Shown here piece after piece: positions 1 through 8,818 of a stretch of 55,083 nt of DNA (position 1 is its first letter; the number at the start of each line of letters is the position of its first letter). Both the position numbers and the translations under genes were made by a program. Below the pieces are notes generated by a model. The model searched no databases. It was given only the letters and a program-made list of their open reading frames with translations, and was not told the origin of the DNA. Source of the stretch: Pseudobutyrivibrio ruminis (GTDB lineage: Bacteria; Bacillota; Clostridia; Lachnospirales; Lachnospiraceae); NCBI RefSeq assembly GCF_015057245.1, contig NZ_SVET01000018.1, positions 1-55,083 of the forward strand. Reading direction: 5' to 3'.

Positions 1-27
1 TGAATACTAATAGATCGAAGGTTTATT
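1..27 (+). rRNA. rrl: 23S rRNA, 3' tip only
   Basis: The first bases (tgaatactaatagatcgaag) match the conserved 3' end of Firmicutes 23S rRNA, where a TACTAATAG-TCGAGG-type block closes the molecule. The rest of the gene lies upstream of the window. The exact 3' end is estimated. The next 64 bases contain only AT-rich processing sequence before the first tRNA. Confidence 0.8.
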
Positions 28-91
28 CTAAAAAGAAGATATGTAGTATCGGAATACTGTGTGAAGTTTTGAGGTTGTTATAACCTTAAAT

Positions 92-165
92 GGCCTCATG
101 GCTCAGTTGGTTAGAGCGCCGCCCTGTCACGGCGGAGGTCGAGGGTTCAAGTCCCTCTGGGGTCG
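92..165 (+). tRNA. tRNA-Asp (anticodon GTC)
   Basis: A full cloverleaf can be drawn. The 7-bp acceptor stem pairs 92-98 with 158-164, the discriminator is G165, the anticodon loop ctGTCac sits on a GC-rich stem, and the T-loop is ggttcaagtcc. The 3' CCA is not encoded. It is the first of five tRNAs directly downstream of the 23S gene and is probably cotranscribed with the rRNA operon. Confidence 0.95.
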
Positions 166-187
166 TTTCCAGTTCTATATTATTTGT

Positions 188-260
188 GGGATCTTAGCTC
201 AGCTGGGAGAGCATCTGCCTTACAAGCAGGGGGTCACAGGTTCGAGCCCTGTAGGTCCCA
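188..260 (+). tRNA. tRNA-Val (anticodon TAC)
   Basis: Acceptor stem 188-194 pairs with 253-259, with discriminator A260. The anticodon loop cTTACaa gives TAC, which reads GUA/GUG valine codons. The D-arm (agctcagctgggagagc) and T-arm (caggttcgagccctg) are standard. No CCA is encoded. Confidence 0.95.
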
Positions 261-285
261 TTTAATTGAATATAGTTTATAATAT

Positions 286-367
286 GGGCGGTTTCCCGAG
301 TGGCCAAAGGGGACAGACTGTAAATCTGCTGCAAATTGCTTCGGTGGTTCGAATCCACCACCGCCCA
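286..367 (+). tRNA. tRNA-Tyr (anticodon GTA), class II
   Basis: At 82 nt this is a class II tRNA with a long variable arm (about 330-343). Acceptor stem 286-292 pairs with 360-366 and the discriminator is A367. The anticodon GTA lies in the loop ctGTAaa. No CCA is encoded. Confidence 0.95.
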
Positions 368-380
368 TCTTTTTTAATAT

Positions 381-454
381 CGCGGGATGGAGCAGTCTGG
401 AAGCTCGCCGGGCTCATAACCCGGAGGTCGGTGGTTCAAATCCATCTCCCGCAA
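381..454 (+). tRNA. Initiator tRNA-fMet (anticodon CAT)
   Basis: The initiator hallmarks are visible. The first acceptor position is a C-A mismatch (C381 against A453), and the anticodon stem carries three consecutive G-C pairs (ccggg/cccgg) around ctCATaa. Acceptor pairing runs 382-387 with 447-452, and the discriminator is A454. No CCA is encoded. Confidence 0.95.
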
Positions 455-460
455 CTACGT

Positions 461-533
<73 letters not shown>

Positions 534-545
534 CTTGTTTTTTAT

Positions 546-579
546 AAACCTTCAAGATATAATGCTTGAAGGTTTTTTT
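546..579 (+). terminator. Intrinsic terminator of the rRNA-tRNA operon
   Basis: An 11-bp stem (546-556 with 565-575) with an 8-nt loop is followed by a run of T ending at 579. It closes the tRNA cluster just before the dehydrogenase ribosome-binding site. Confidence 0.85.
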
Positions 580-597
580 GTATTTATAGGAGGCAAT

Positions 598-1530
598 ATG
601 AAAATAGTATTCTTAGACAGAAAATCTATAGGTGAAGATATAGATTTAAGTTGTTTTAATGAATTTGGGGAAGTTGTTAGATATGATTATTCTACCCCAG
701 AAGAGGCAGCTGAAAGAACCGTAGATGCCGATGTGGTTATCATAAATAAAGTACCAATCAATGAAAATACAATTGGCAAGGCTAATAATCTTAAGCTTGT
801 ATGTGTTACAGCTACGGGAACAAATAATCTTGATAAAGACTATCTAGCTAAGAGAAATATAGAATGGAGAAATGTTGCAGGGTATTCTACAGAAGCAGTA
901 GCGCAGCATACTTTTGCATTATTATTAAACTTATACGAGCATTTAAGATATTACGATGATTATGTAAAAAGCGAAAAGTATGTAGATGATAAGTTATTTA
1001 CACATTTTGAGATGCATTTTAACGAAATAGCTAATAAGACATGGGGCATTATTGGATTAGGTGCTATTGGAAAAAGAGTGGCAGAAATAGCAACTTGCCT
1101 TGGTGCGAATGTAGTTTACTATTCTACTAGTGGAAAGAATCACAGCGATATCTACAAAGAAGTCGATTTTGACACTTTGTTATCCACATCAGATGTTATC
1201 TCTATCCACGCTCCTTTAGATGAAAACACCTTACACTTAATGGATAAGAATGCATTTGAAAAGATGAAAAATAGTGCCATTCTCATAAATGTTGGTAGAG
1301 GTCCAATCGTTGTGGAAAAAGACCTTGCGGACGCACTTGAGAGTGGACAAATAGCTGGAGCTGGCTTAGACGTACTTGATGTTGAGCCTATGTCTCCAGA
1401 AAATCCACTACGCAATATTAAAGATAGCAACAAGCTTATCATTACACCACATATTGCGTGGGCAGCTGTAGAAGCAAGACAGCGCTTGATGAAGATTATT
1501 TACAATCAGGTAAAGGATTACTTTAATTAA
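598..1530 (+). CDS. D-2-hydroxyacid dehydrogenase (glycerate/hydroxypyruvate reductase type)
   Basis: This 310-residue protein belongs to the NAD(P)-dependent D-2-hydroxyacid dehydrogenase family, which interconverts 2-oxo and D-2-hydroxy acids. The dinucleotide-binding motif GLGAIG is at 153-158. The catalytic Arg, Glu and His are at about R234 (NVGRGP), E263 (DVEP) and H285 (TPHIAW). The TPHIAWAA context resembles glycerate dehydrogenase more than lactate or 3-phosphoglycerate dehydrogenase, and there is no C-terminal ACT domain. The frame is open back to 535, but that would overlap the tRNA terminator. I chose ATG 598, which has aggagg 5 bases upstream. Its stop overlaps the convergent gene's stop by 4 bp. 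The exact substrate is not determinable. Confidence 0.9.
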   Translation: MKIVFLDRKSIGEDIDLSCFNEFGEVVRYDYSTPEEAAERTVDADVVIINKVPINENTIGKANNLKLVCVTATGTNNLDKDYLAKRNIEWRNVAGYSTEAVAQHTFALLLNLYEHLRYYDDYVKSEKYVDDKLFTHFEMHFNEIANKTWGIIGLGAIGKRVAEIATCLGANVVYYSTSGKNHSDIYKEVDFDTLLSTSDVISIHAPLDENTLHLMDKNAFEKMKNSAILINVGRGPIVVEKDLADALESGQIAGAGLDVLDVEPMSPENPLRNIKDSNKLIITPHIAWAAVEARQRLMKIIYNQVKDYFN

Positions 1531-2525
1531 TCAAGAGGTAAACCTGATAGATAACTATTGTCACTGAGACTTACTAATAATTTGTTTCTATAATGAAGAT
1601 ACATATTGGTTTCAGTGACAGTATCGATATCTGAATCAAAGAATGAAGTATTACCGCAGGATTTCATATAAAGGTTTATTCGTTCTATGAAATCAGGCAT
1701 AGCTTCATTGAATAACTCAAAAATACTTTCGTTTCTATTAATTGAAGGATTCCAAGGATTATGCCAATTCGCATTAAATGAATTACATGGATCATTGTAC
1801 TTAATAATAGTATCGCTGGGAATCATAGACGAAATAACATCGCATTTAAAGAATAGGTGCTCTATTCTTTGAATGCGTTTTTTCTTTTTTCCTGATGGAT
1901 CATTCATTAATCGATTCAGTTTTATAAATGATTTTATAGCATTTTTTATAGTTCCATATCGTACGTGATATTCTGGGAAAGCTCGGTTTATGCTTATAAA
2001 AAGCAATTCTGTAATAACTCGTTTCTCGTTGTCTGAAGGTGATACAGTTCTAGCATAATCAAATTGACTAGGGAGTACATGCTTAAAATAATCTAGAACC
2101 AAATGATCTATATCAGTTTCTAGAGAAACATGTCTTCCAAAATCATATACGCCACTTTTCTTCAGATTATTAAAATGATCACTTTTAAAGTAGACATAAG
2201 GATGGCAAATCACATCTAATGAATAATGACCCATAAATCCCATTATAAAAGCATCACAAATACGTCTATCATGAGTATCATCAAAGCTATTTCTTGCATC
2301 AAAAAGGTAATCAAAAAACAGCATAACCCGTTCTCTATGCATTACATTTCCAATATTTTTCTTATAAAAGACATATGCAGGGATATGATAGAAAAAGATA
2401 TCAGGCCCTTGAAGGCCCAATCCAAAACATGTCTGATGTTTTTCAATCAGATTCTTAGTATCGTCAGATTCGATGAATGATATACATTGTTCCCCGAAAG
2501 TTAAATGAGTAATAAAACCTGGCAT
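1527..2525 (-). CDS. Zinc-dependent phospholipase C-like protein (PF00882 family)
   Basis: The protein has 332 residues. The N-terminal MPGFITHLTFGE, followed by GLGLQGPDIFFY and a central GHYSLDVICHPY segment, is typical of the zinc-dependent phospholipase C/S1-P1-like family, whose His and Asp residues bind metal. There is no signal peptide, so it is probably cytosolic, and the substrate is unknown. The frame continues 4 codons upstream to a TTG (2537), but ATG 2525 has gggaga 5 bases upstream and gives the family-like start. It is transcribed alone, convergent with the dehydrogenase, and shares overlapping stop codons with it. Activity as a phospholipase is inferred from family resemblance only. 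Confidence 0.7.
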   Translation of the reverse strand: MPGFITHLTFGEQCISFIESDDTKNLIEKHQTCFGLGLQGPDIFFYHIPAYVFYKKNIGNVMHRERVMLFFDYLFDARNSFDDTHDRRICDAFIMGFMGHYSLDVICHPYVYFKSDHFNNLKKSGVYDFGRHVSLETDIDHLVLDYFKHVLPSQFDYARTVSPSDNEKRVITELLFISINRAFPEYHVRYGTIKNAIKSFIKLNRLMNDPSGKKKKRIQRIEHLFFKCDVISSMIPSDTIIKYNDPCNSFNANWHNPWNPSINRNESIFELFNEAMPDFIERINLYMKSCGNTSFFDSDIDTVTETNMYLHYRNKLLVSLSDNSYLSGLPLD

Positions 2526-2798
2526 ATATTCTCCCAATACAAAAAAATTTACCCCGAATTTACCAAGCTAGAATACCTTTATGATAAAGGAACAATAAAT
2601 GCAATAACTTGGTATAAATCCATAATACCATATATAGTGGTACATATTGCTAAAATACTGTGAAATAAGATTATATAGCAAACCTATACATATGAAAAAA
2701 ATTGTATAAATCAAAAAACAAAGAAAAAACTTTGTATATAGCATAAAAATTTGTGGAATCTATACTAAAGTTAGGTTAAATGAAACGGAGGAACTAAA

Positions 2799-4232
2799 AT
2801 GGGAGTAAAAGATAATGTTGAAAGAGCTGCATTTAGTGCGGCTATAGATGAAGTTCTGAAGAATGTAAAAAAGAATCCACAGAAAAGCCTATTAAAGATT
2901 GTTGATATGACAGAGAAAATGATGGGTGGAAGTAGTAAAGGATTCCGTACAGCTGCTTTTGCAGGAGCTAGAGATCTCATTAATCAAGAAGACTCTAAGT
3001 GGATGAACTATGTTACACGATTATTAACTGAAACAGATCCACATGTTGCAAAAATGACAGCATTAAATCTTGGATACCAGGCTGCATTTAAAGGTACCAA
3101 GATGATTAGGGAGAATAGAGAAAAATTTGGTTGTAATATACCATGGCTGATTCTCATGGATCCAACAAGTGCCTGCAATCTTCGTTGCACAGGATGTTGG
3201 GCAGCTGAGTATGGTCATAAACTTAATTTAACATTTGAAGAATTAGACAGCATTGTCACCCAAGGTAAGGAACTTGGAATTTACTTCTATATGTTAACTG
3301 GTGGCGAACCACTTGTTAGAAAGGCTGATATTATCAAGCTTTGCGAGAAGCATAATGATTGTGCATTCCATAGCTATACTAATGGTACACTTGTAGATCA
3401 GGCATTCTGTGATGAAATGAAGAGAGTAGGAAATTTATCACTTTCAATCTCTCTTGAAGGCTTTGAAGATGCAAATGATTTCCGCCGTGGTGAAGGTGTA
3501 TTCGCAAAGGTAATTCATGCTATGGATCTACTCCATGAAAATGGATTGATTTTCGGTAATTCAGTTTGCTATACATCAAAGAATATGGATTCAGTAACTT
3601 CTGATGAATTTTTTGATTTGTTGATTGAACATGGATCAAGATTTGCTTGGTATTTCCATCTTATGCCAGTTGGAATGAAGGCTTCTCCAGAATTAATGCC
3701 TTCTCCAGAGCAAAGAGAGTACATTTATCATAGACTTCGTGAAGTTCGTGGCCGTGAAGGCGGTAAGGAAATCTATGTCATGGACTTCCAGAATGACGGA
3801 GAGTTTGTTGGTGGATGCATCGCTGGTGGTAGAAACTATTGCCATATTAATCCAAAGGGCGATGTAGAGCCATGCGTATTTATACATTATTCTGGTGCAA
3901 ATATTCGTGAAAAATCTCTTATTGAGTGCTTAAAGCAGCCATTATTCATGGAGTACAGAAAGGGACAGCCATTTAATGATAATATGCTTAGACCTTGTCC
4001 TATGCTTGAAAATCCAGAACTTCTTCAAGAGATGGTTAAGCGTTCAGGTGCTCATTCTACAGATGTTGAGCAGGAAGAGCCTGTTGAGCATTTATGTGAA
4101 AAGTGCGCAGAATATGCAGCAAACTGGAAGCCAACAGCAGATAAGCTTTGGGAAGAGCATCCATACAGACAAAAAGGATATATTAATTATGCAAATGCAG
4201 AAGAAAAGGGATATGCATATAAAGTAAATTAA
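2799..4232 (+). CDS. Radical SAM protein with C-terminal SPASM-like cysteines
   Basis: This 477-residue protein has the radical SAM [4Fe-4S] motif CxxxCxxC at C126, C130 and C133 (SACNLRCTGCW), followed by the GGEPL motif that contacts S-adenosylmethionine. About 110 helical residues precede the barrel. Cysteines cluster in the C-terminal third (GGCIAGGRNYC, DVEPC, CEKC), which suggests one or two auxiliary Fe-S clusters as in SPASM/Twitch proteins. No small peptide substrate gene is visible next to it. It stands alone, with an aacggagg RBS upstream and a strong terminator directly downstream. The substrate is unknown, and the long N-terminal helical domain is the distinctive part. Confidence 0.85.
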   Translation: MGVKDNVERAAFSAAIDEVLKNVKKNPQKSLLKIVDMTEKMMGGSSKGFRTAAFAGARDLINQEDSKWMNYVTRLLTETDPHVAKMTALNLGYQAAFKGTKMIRENREKFGCNIPWLILMDPTSACNLRCTGCWAAEYGHKLNLTFEELDSIVTQGKELGIYFYMLTGGEPLVRKADIIKLCEKHNDCAFHSYTNGTLVDQAFCDEMKRVGNLSLSISLEGFEDANDFRRGEGVFAKVIHAMDLLHENGLIFGNSVCYTSKNMDSVTSDEFFDLLIEHGSRFAWYFHLMPVGMKASPELMPSPEQREYIYHRLREVRGREGGKEIYVMDFQNDGEFVGGCIAGGRNYCHINPKGDVEPCVFIHYSGANIREKSLIECLKQPLFMEYRKGQPFNDNMLRPCPMLENPELLQEMVKRSGAHSTDVEQEEPVEHLCEKCAEYAANWKPTADKLWEEHPYRQKGYINYANAEEKGYAYKVN

Positions 4233-4244
4233 TAAAGATGCTTT

Positions 4245-4279
4245 AGACCTGACAGAGAACAGCTGTCAGGTCTTTTTTT
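4245..4279 (+). terminator. Intrinsic terminator after the radical SAM gene
   Basis: An 11-bp perfect stem (agacctgacag with ctgtcaggtct, 4245-4255/4263-4273) is followed by a T tract. Confidence 0.9.
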
Positions 4280-4481
4280 AGCCATTATAAGGTAAAAAAA
4301 GAGAATGCATAGTTGATAAAAATAAGAGATAATGCTAAAGTAAAGAAAGGTTATTAAAGATTATTATAAAATAGTTTAGAATAATAAAAATTAAATCTTA
4401 ATATTTTCAGAATATTGCATCCATAGTTGAAACGTGATACCATGGATTTGCACGCTAGTTAGTGTGTAAAGGAGAGGTGTT

Positions 4482-5909
4482 ATGTTTAAAGGACGCAAAT
4501 CAGAAATTGAAAAACTAAATGGATTTTATGAGGGAGAAGAAGCATCCGTTGCAGTTGTTTCTGGCCAATTGGGGGTTGGAAAGACAGCTCTATTAAGAGA
4601 GTTTGCAAAGGATAAAGAAGCCATTTTTTTCGAGGCTTACGAGACTACTGCTAAGCATCAGTTTGAGCAGATTAGCAAAACTATAGGCTCGTCAACTGTT
4701 CTTGATGGGGAGGCATTTTGCCAAGAAATTTCTAAGAGGGCTGCAAAATCTAAGCAGCTTATCATCATTGACCAATACCCTCATATTGTTAAGTCAGATC
4801 CAGATTTTGATAAAAAACTTCATGAATATATAGTCGGAGAATGGAAGAAATTACCAGTTAAGCTCATTCTATGTTCCGATGCGTTTATGCTTGTTGATAA
4901 ATACATAAAGGGCAAAAAGGCCCTTTGGAAAAACGATATAACACTTGATTTAGTGGTTCAGCCACTTGGATTTTATGACTCTTGCGAGTTTTTCGCAGAT
5001 GCTAGTCCGAAGGAAGCTGCATTTTTATATGGCATTACAGGCGGTATTCCATACAACCTGGTACGCACAGCAGCACTACTTGGAATAGACGGGTACGATA
5101 TGTACGGCATCAGTCCAATACATGGTGAAGATAAAATAAAAGAAGTGGCGTACAAGCTGTTTTTGGATAAGAATTGCAATCTTGGTTTGAATCCGGAGCA
5201 GGTTATGGCTACTGAGCTTCGTGAGCTATCATATTACAACTATATGCTTGCGACACTTGCCAAGGGATTAAATAGAGTTAATCAGATTTCAGCAGAGGTT
5301 GAAAAGCCAAAGGATGTTGTGGTTCCTTACTTGAACTCACTAATGTCGATTGGTGTTTGTACAAAGGATACAGCAATCACTGAGATTACAAATAGAAAGA
5401 AAACTCGTTATTCGATAGTTAATACCAGCACATTATTCTGGTACAAGCACATTGTTGCAAACTACAATTTATATATTTCAGGTCAGGTTGATGAGCTTTG
5501 GGACACAATCAAAGCAGATATTGATGACTATATGAAGGAAGTATTCATCAAAATATGTGCTGAATACTTACGAGATAGAAGCGATAATAACCTTCTTCCA
5601 TTTACAATCGAAGAGATTGGAAACTGGTGGGTTAATGACGATGAAGCAGGAACCACAGACGGATTTGATTTGGTATCACTTGGAAAATGTGATGGCAAGT
5701 CAGCTACGATTTTTGCCCAGTGCTATTATATCCATGAGCCAATAGAAGTTGCTCAATTAAAGTCATTAATTGAAAAAACAAAGCAGCTTCACAGACAGGG
5801 AGATGCATTTTATTTGGTATTTTCTAATGCAGGCTTCCATGAAAATGCTATCACCATTTCATCAGCAATCAAAAACATTATGTTGATTACGTTGGATGAA
5901 ATGAGATAA
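4482..5909 (+). CDS. Archaeal-type AAA ATPase with DUF234-like C-terminus
   Basis: The 475-residue protein has an N-terminal P-loop ATPase domain. Walker A is at 28-36 (GQLGVGKTA), and the Walker B-like LIIIDQ is near 95. A winged-helix-like middle section follows, with a C-terminal nuclease-like DUF234 region (DLVSLGKCDGKSATIFAQC). This matches the ATPase_2/DUF234 family, which is widespread in archaea and anaerobic Firmicutes. Its function is not established and mobile-element association has been suggested. The RBS is aaaggagagg. A small hairpin (about 4451-4466) lies just upstream. It ends 36 bases before the transketolase genes with no terminator between, so it could be cotranscribed with them. 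Confidence 0.75.
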   Translation: MFKGRKSEIEKLNGFYEGEEASVAVVSGQLGVGKTALLREFAKDKEAIFFEAYETTAKHQFEQISKTIGSSTVLDGEAFCQEISKRAAKSKQLIIIDQYPHIVKSDPDFDKKLHEYIVGEWKKLPVKLILCSDAFMLVDKYIKGKKALWKNDITLDLVVQPLGFYDSCEFFADASPKEAAFLYGITGGIPYNLVRTAALLGIDGYDMYGISPIHGEDKIKEVAYKLFLDKNCNLGLNPEQVMATELRELSYYNYMLATLAKGLNRVNQISAEVEKPKDVVVPYLNSLMSIGVCTKDTAITEITNRKKTRYSIVNTSTLFWYKHIVANYNLYISGQVDELWDTIKADIDDYMKEVFIKICAEYLRDRSDNNLLPFTIEEIGNWWVNDDEAGTTDGFDLVSLGKCDGKSATIFAQCYYIHEPIEVAQLKSLIEKTKQLHRQGDAFYLVFSNAGFHENAITISSAIKNIMLITLDEMR

Positions 5910-5945
5910 TTATAGGTTTTACCCAATGATTTTAGGAGGAGAAAA

Positions 5946-6773
5946 ATGACAAATCAAGAGCTAGTAAAAACTGCTATTGAAGTCCGCAAGGGAATCATTG
6001 AAGGTGTTCATGCTGCAAAAGCTGGACATCCAGGCGGATCTCTTTCAGCAACAGAGGTATTTACATATCTCTACTTTGAGGAGATGAATATCGATCCAAA
6101 GAATCCAAAGAAGGCAGACAGAGATAGATTCGTGCTTTCAAAGGGACACACAGCACCAGGTCTTTATGCTACACTTGCGCAGAGAGGCTTCTTCCCAGTT
6201 GAGGATTTAAAGGGCCTTCGTAGCATTGGAAGTCACTTACAGGGACATCCATGTGTGCAGCATACACCAGGTATTGATGCATCATCAGGTTCACTTGGCC
6301 AGGGAATTTCTGTAGCAACAGGTATGGCTCTTTCAGCAAAACTCTCTAATGAATCTTATAGAGTTTATACACTTCTTGGAGATGGTGAAATCCAGGAAGG
6401 TCAGGTATGGGAAGCTGCTATGTTCGCAGCTGCAAAGAAGCTTGATAACCTTTGCGTAATCGTAGACAACAACGGTCTTCAGATTGATGGACGTATCGAG
6501 GACGTAAACAGCCCATATCCAATTCCAGACAAATTCAGAGCATTCAACTTCCACGTAGTAGAAGTTGCAGATGGAAATGATTTTGATCAGCTTCGCGCTG
6601 CTTTCAAAGAAGCAAGAGAAACAAAAGGACAGCCTACTGCAATCGTTATGAAGACAGTAAAGGGCAAGGGTGTTTCATTTATGGAGAACCAGGTAGGATG
6701 GCACGGAAAAGCTCCTAACGACGAGGAGTATGCTATCGCTATGGAAGAATTAAAGAAAGCAGGTGAAGAGTAA
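5946..6773 (+). CDS. tktA: Transketolase, N-terminal (TPP-binding) subunit
   Basis: This 275-residue protein is the N-terminal half of a split transketolase. It carries the thiamine diphosphate/Mg motif GDGEIQEG (145-152) ending in the NN pair near 175, plus the GHPGGSLS segment. With the next gene it forms a heteromeric enzyme that moves two-carbon units between sugar phosphates in the non-oxidative pentose phosphate pathway. The RBS is aggagg. The stop and the next start overlap as TAATG, indicating translational coupling. Confidence 0.95.
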   Translation: MTNQELVKTAIEVRKGIIEGVHAAKAGHPGGSLSATEVFTYLYFEEMNIDPKNPKKADRDRFVLSKGHTAPGLYATLAQRGFFPVEDLKGLRSIGSHLQGHPCVQHTPGIDASSGSLGQGISVATGMALSAKLSNESYRVYTLLGDGEIQEGQVWEAAMFAAAKKLDNLCVIVDNNGLQIDGRIEDVNSPYPIPDKFRAFNFHVVEVADGNDFDQLRAAFKEARETKGQPTAIVMKTVKGKGVSFMENQVGWHGKAPNDEEYAIAMEELKKAGEE

Positions 6774-7711
6774 TGGCAGATGTTAAGAAAATCGCAACTC
6801 GTGAGAGCTACGGTAACGCTCTCGTTGCTTTAGGTGAGAAATATGACAATTTAGTAGTTCTTGATGCTGACCTTGCAGAGGCTACAAAGACAGGTATTTT
6901 TAAGAAGGCATTTCCTGAGCGCCATATTGACTGTGGTATTGCAGAGTCAAACATGGTTGGTATTGCAGCAGGTCTTGCTAGCACAGGAAAGGTTCCATTC
7001 TGCTCATCATTTGCAATGTTTGCAGCAGGACGTGCTTTCGAGCAGGTACGTAACTCAGTTGGTTACCCACACCTCAATGTAAAGATTGGTGCAACTCACG
7101 CTGGTATTTCAGTAGGTGAGGACGGTGCTTCACATCAGTGTAACGAGGATATCGCTCTTATGCGTACAATCCCAGGCATGACTATCATCAATCCTTCTGA
7201 TGATGTTGAAGCAAAGGCTGCTGTAGAGGCTGCTTACAAGATGGATGGTCCAGTTTATCTTCGTTTTGGACGTCTTGCAGTACCTGTAATCAACGACAGA
7301 CCAGATTATAAGTTTGAAATTGGTAAGGGTGTTGTTCTTAAAGAGGGCAAGGACCTTACAATCATTGCTACAGGTCTTGAGGTTAATGAATCACTTGAAG
7401 CTGCAAAGAAGCTTGCTGAAGACGGAATTGATGCAGAGGTTATCAATATCCACACAATCAAGCCTATCGATGCAGATCTTATCGTAAAGAGCGCATCTAA
7501 GACTGGCAAGGTTGTAACAGTAGAAGAGCATTCAGTTATCGGTGGTCTTGGTGGAGCTGTTGCAGAAGTTCTTTCAGAGAAGTGCCCTACAAAGATGCTT
7601 CGCATCGGCGTAAAGGATACATTCGGTGAGTCAGGTCCAGCTGTTAAGCTTCTCGCTAAGTATGAGCTCGACGCCGAAGGAATCTACAAGCAGATTAAAG
7701 CATTTGTATAA
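6773..7711 (+). CDS. tktB: Transketolase, C-terminal subunit
   Basis: This 312-residue protein contains the pyrimidine-binding and C-terminal domains of split transketolase (ESYGNALVALG, DCGIAESNMVGIAAGLA, EEHSVIGGLGGAV). The catalytic Glu that contacts the thiamine ring lies in the GIAE segment. It overlaps the preceding subunit by one base and is followed by a long structured hairpin before the convergent regulator gene. Confidence 0.95.
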   Translation: MADVKKIATRESYGNALVALGEKYDNLVVLDADLAEATKTGIFKKAFPERHIDCGIAESNMVGIAAGLASTGKVPFCSSFAMFAAGRAFEQVRNSVGYPHLNVKIGATHAGISVGEDGASHQCNEDIALMRTIPGMTIINPSDDVEAKAAVEAAYKMDGPVYLRFGRLAVPVINDRPDYKFEIGKGVVLKEGKDLTIIATGLEVNESLEAAKKLAEDGIDAEVINIHTIKPIDADLIVKSASKTGKVVTVEEHSVIGGLGGAVAEVLSEKCPTKMLRIGVKDTFGESGPAVKLLAKYELDAEGIYKQIKAFV

Positions 7712-7725
7712 TCAAGTATAATTAA

Positions 7726-7825
7726 AGCCAATTAGTTACAGCTACAAGCCTGAGAGTTACTCCGCTCGACAACATGTCTCGCTTGAGTAACCTCAGAGCT
7801 TGATGCCTACTAATTGGCTATTTTT
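7726..7825 (+). terminator. Long compound hairpin/terminator after transketolase
   Basis: An 11-bp perfect outer stem (7726-7736 agccaattagt with 7809-7819) encloses an inner stem: 7746-7749, 7750-7754 and 7756-7762 pair with 7798-7801, 7792-7796 and 7785-7791. A small apical hairpin tops it, and a T-rich tail follows. The total of about 95 nt is far longer than a usual terminator. It could also be a stable 3'-UTR-derived RNA. Confidence 0.65.
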
Positions 7826-7858
7826 ATGTTCTGTATTAACTTAAATGATAATTCTTAT

Positions 7859-8752
7859 TTATCGACTACGAATGTAGTTGTAGAGCATCAGTGACAGCTT
7901 CACGGTGATGGCATCGCTGAATTTTCTTACGTCATATCCAGTCAAATCGGCGAATTTATCCAGACGATATATCAAGGTATTTCGATGAATGAACATTTTG
8001 CGGGAAGTCTCGGCAAGTGACAAATCATTATCGAAAAATGCCTCTAAAAGGTTTAAAGTTTCCACGTCAAGCTGCGCTAAAATGTCGATATTAATATGGT
8101 TGTTTAGATATGTTTCAACTTCATCCTCAGGAATATTGTAAAGCAAACGTCCCAGACCCATGGTGCTGTATGAATATACGTGGTCAGAGCTTCTGAATAT
8201 ATTTCCAATATGCATAGCCAAAACAATATCTTTATAAGAATTAGGTAACTCAGTGAATTTGCTTATAGGCAAATCGTAAGAAACCTTAAAACTCAAAAAT
8301 GCTTCTGACTCTAACATATCCAAGAACTCATTGCAGTACTGAAGGATATCCTCGTCAGATGGAATAGTGTCGAAGTGGACGATTATCGCAATGTGCTTTG
8401 AATCTATTTGAACCAAAGCATCCTGGGAATCAGGCAATAAACTCTTCAATAACGACACGGCTTCCTTTGGATAATCAACCTGACTTTCCAAATAGAAAAG
8501 CATACGGATGGCATTTTCATCAATATGAAAGCGATGAATGTAAGCGGCTGCATCAGAGTAGGAAAGCTCTCTGGTTAAATAGGCCCTATAAAAAGAGCTC
8601 TTCGAGTCCAGCACATTAAAGCGGACAACCATTTCTTTTAATTTATTAACGGTTTCCTCATCTGATAATTCTGAATCAGTGATTTGAAAATTAATGCCTG
8701 TAGCCTTTGATAATTGTTCTAGTAATTTTTCCTTTTTATCATCGAAATTCAT
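7859..8752 (-). CDS. CdaR/PucR-family helix-turn-helix regulator
   Basis: The product is 297 residues from ATG 8752. The last 60 residues form a PucR-type HTH (SLAETSRKMFIHRNTLIYRL, then a DVRKF segment), and the middle resembles the degenerate GGDEF-like domain of CdaR regulators. In Firmicutes such regulators respond to sugars or purine-related signals. It lies downstream of, and co-oriented with, the multi-sugar ABC ATPase gene, so a role in carbohydrate uptake is a reasonable inference. The start is ambiguous. ATG 8752 follows directly after a terminator T-run. TTG 8773 has an ideally spaced GGAGG, but that SD lies inside the terminator stem. Confidence 0.8.
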   Translation of the reverse strand: MNFDDKKEKLLEQLSKATGINFQITDSELSDEETVNKLKEMVVRFNVLDSKSSFYRAYLTRELSYSDAAAYIHRFHIDENAIRMLFYLESQVDYPKEAVSLLKSLLPDSQDALVQIDSKHIAIIVHFDTIPSDEDILQYCNEFLDMLESEAFLSFKVSYDLPISKFTELPNSYKDIVLAMHIGNIFRSSDHVYSYSTMGLGRLLYNIPEDEVETYLNNHINIDILAQLDVETLNLLEAFFDNDLSLAETSRKMFIHRNTLIYRLDKFADLTGYDVRKFSDAITVKLSLMLYNYIRSR

Positions 8753-8784
8753 AAAAAAAGAGGTACCTTTCAAAAAGATACCTC
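8753..8784 (-). terminator. Intrinsic terminator of the msmX/ugpC gene, overlapping the regulator's start region
   Basis: On the minus strand an 11-bp stem (8784-8774 with 8770-8760, one G-T pair) with a 3-nt loop TTG is followed by seven T (8759-8753). The loop is the possible TTG start of the regulator, and the stem contains its GGAGG. Confidence 0.85.
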
Positions 8785-8818
8785 CATTTTAAATCATTAA
8801 ATTGGACTAATCAATTGA

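Noticed and set aside
535..597. Upstream extension of the dehydrogenase reading frame
   Set aside because: It would start inside the tRNA terminator; the SD and family alignment support ATG 598.
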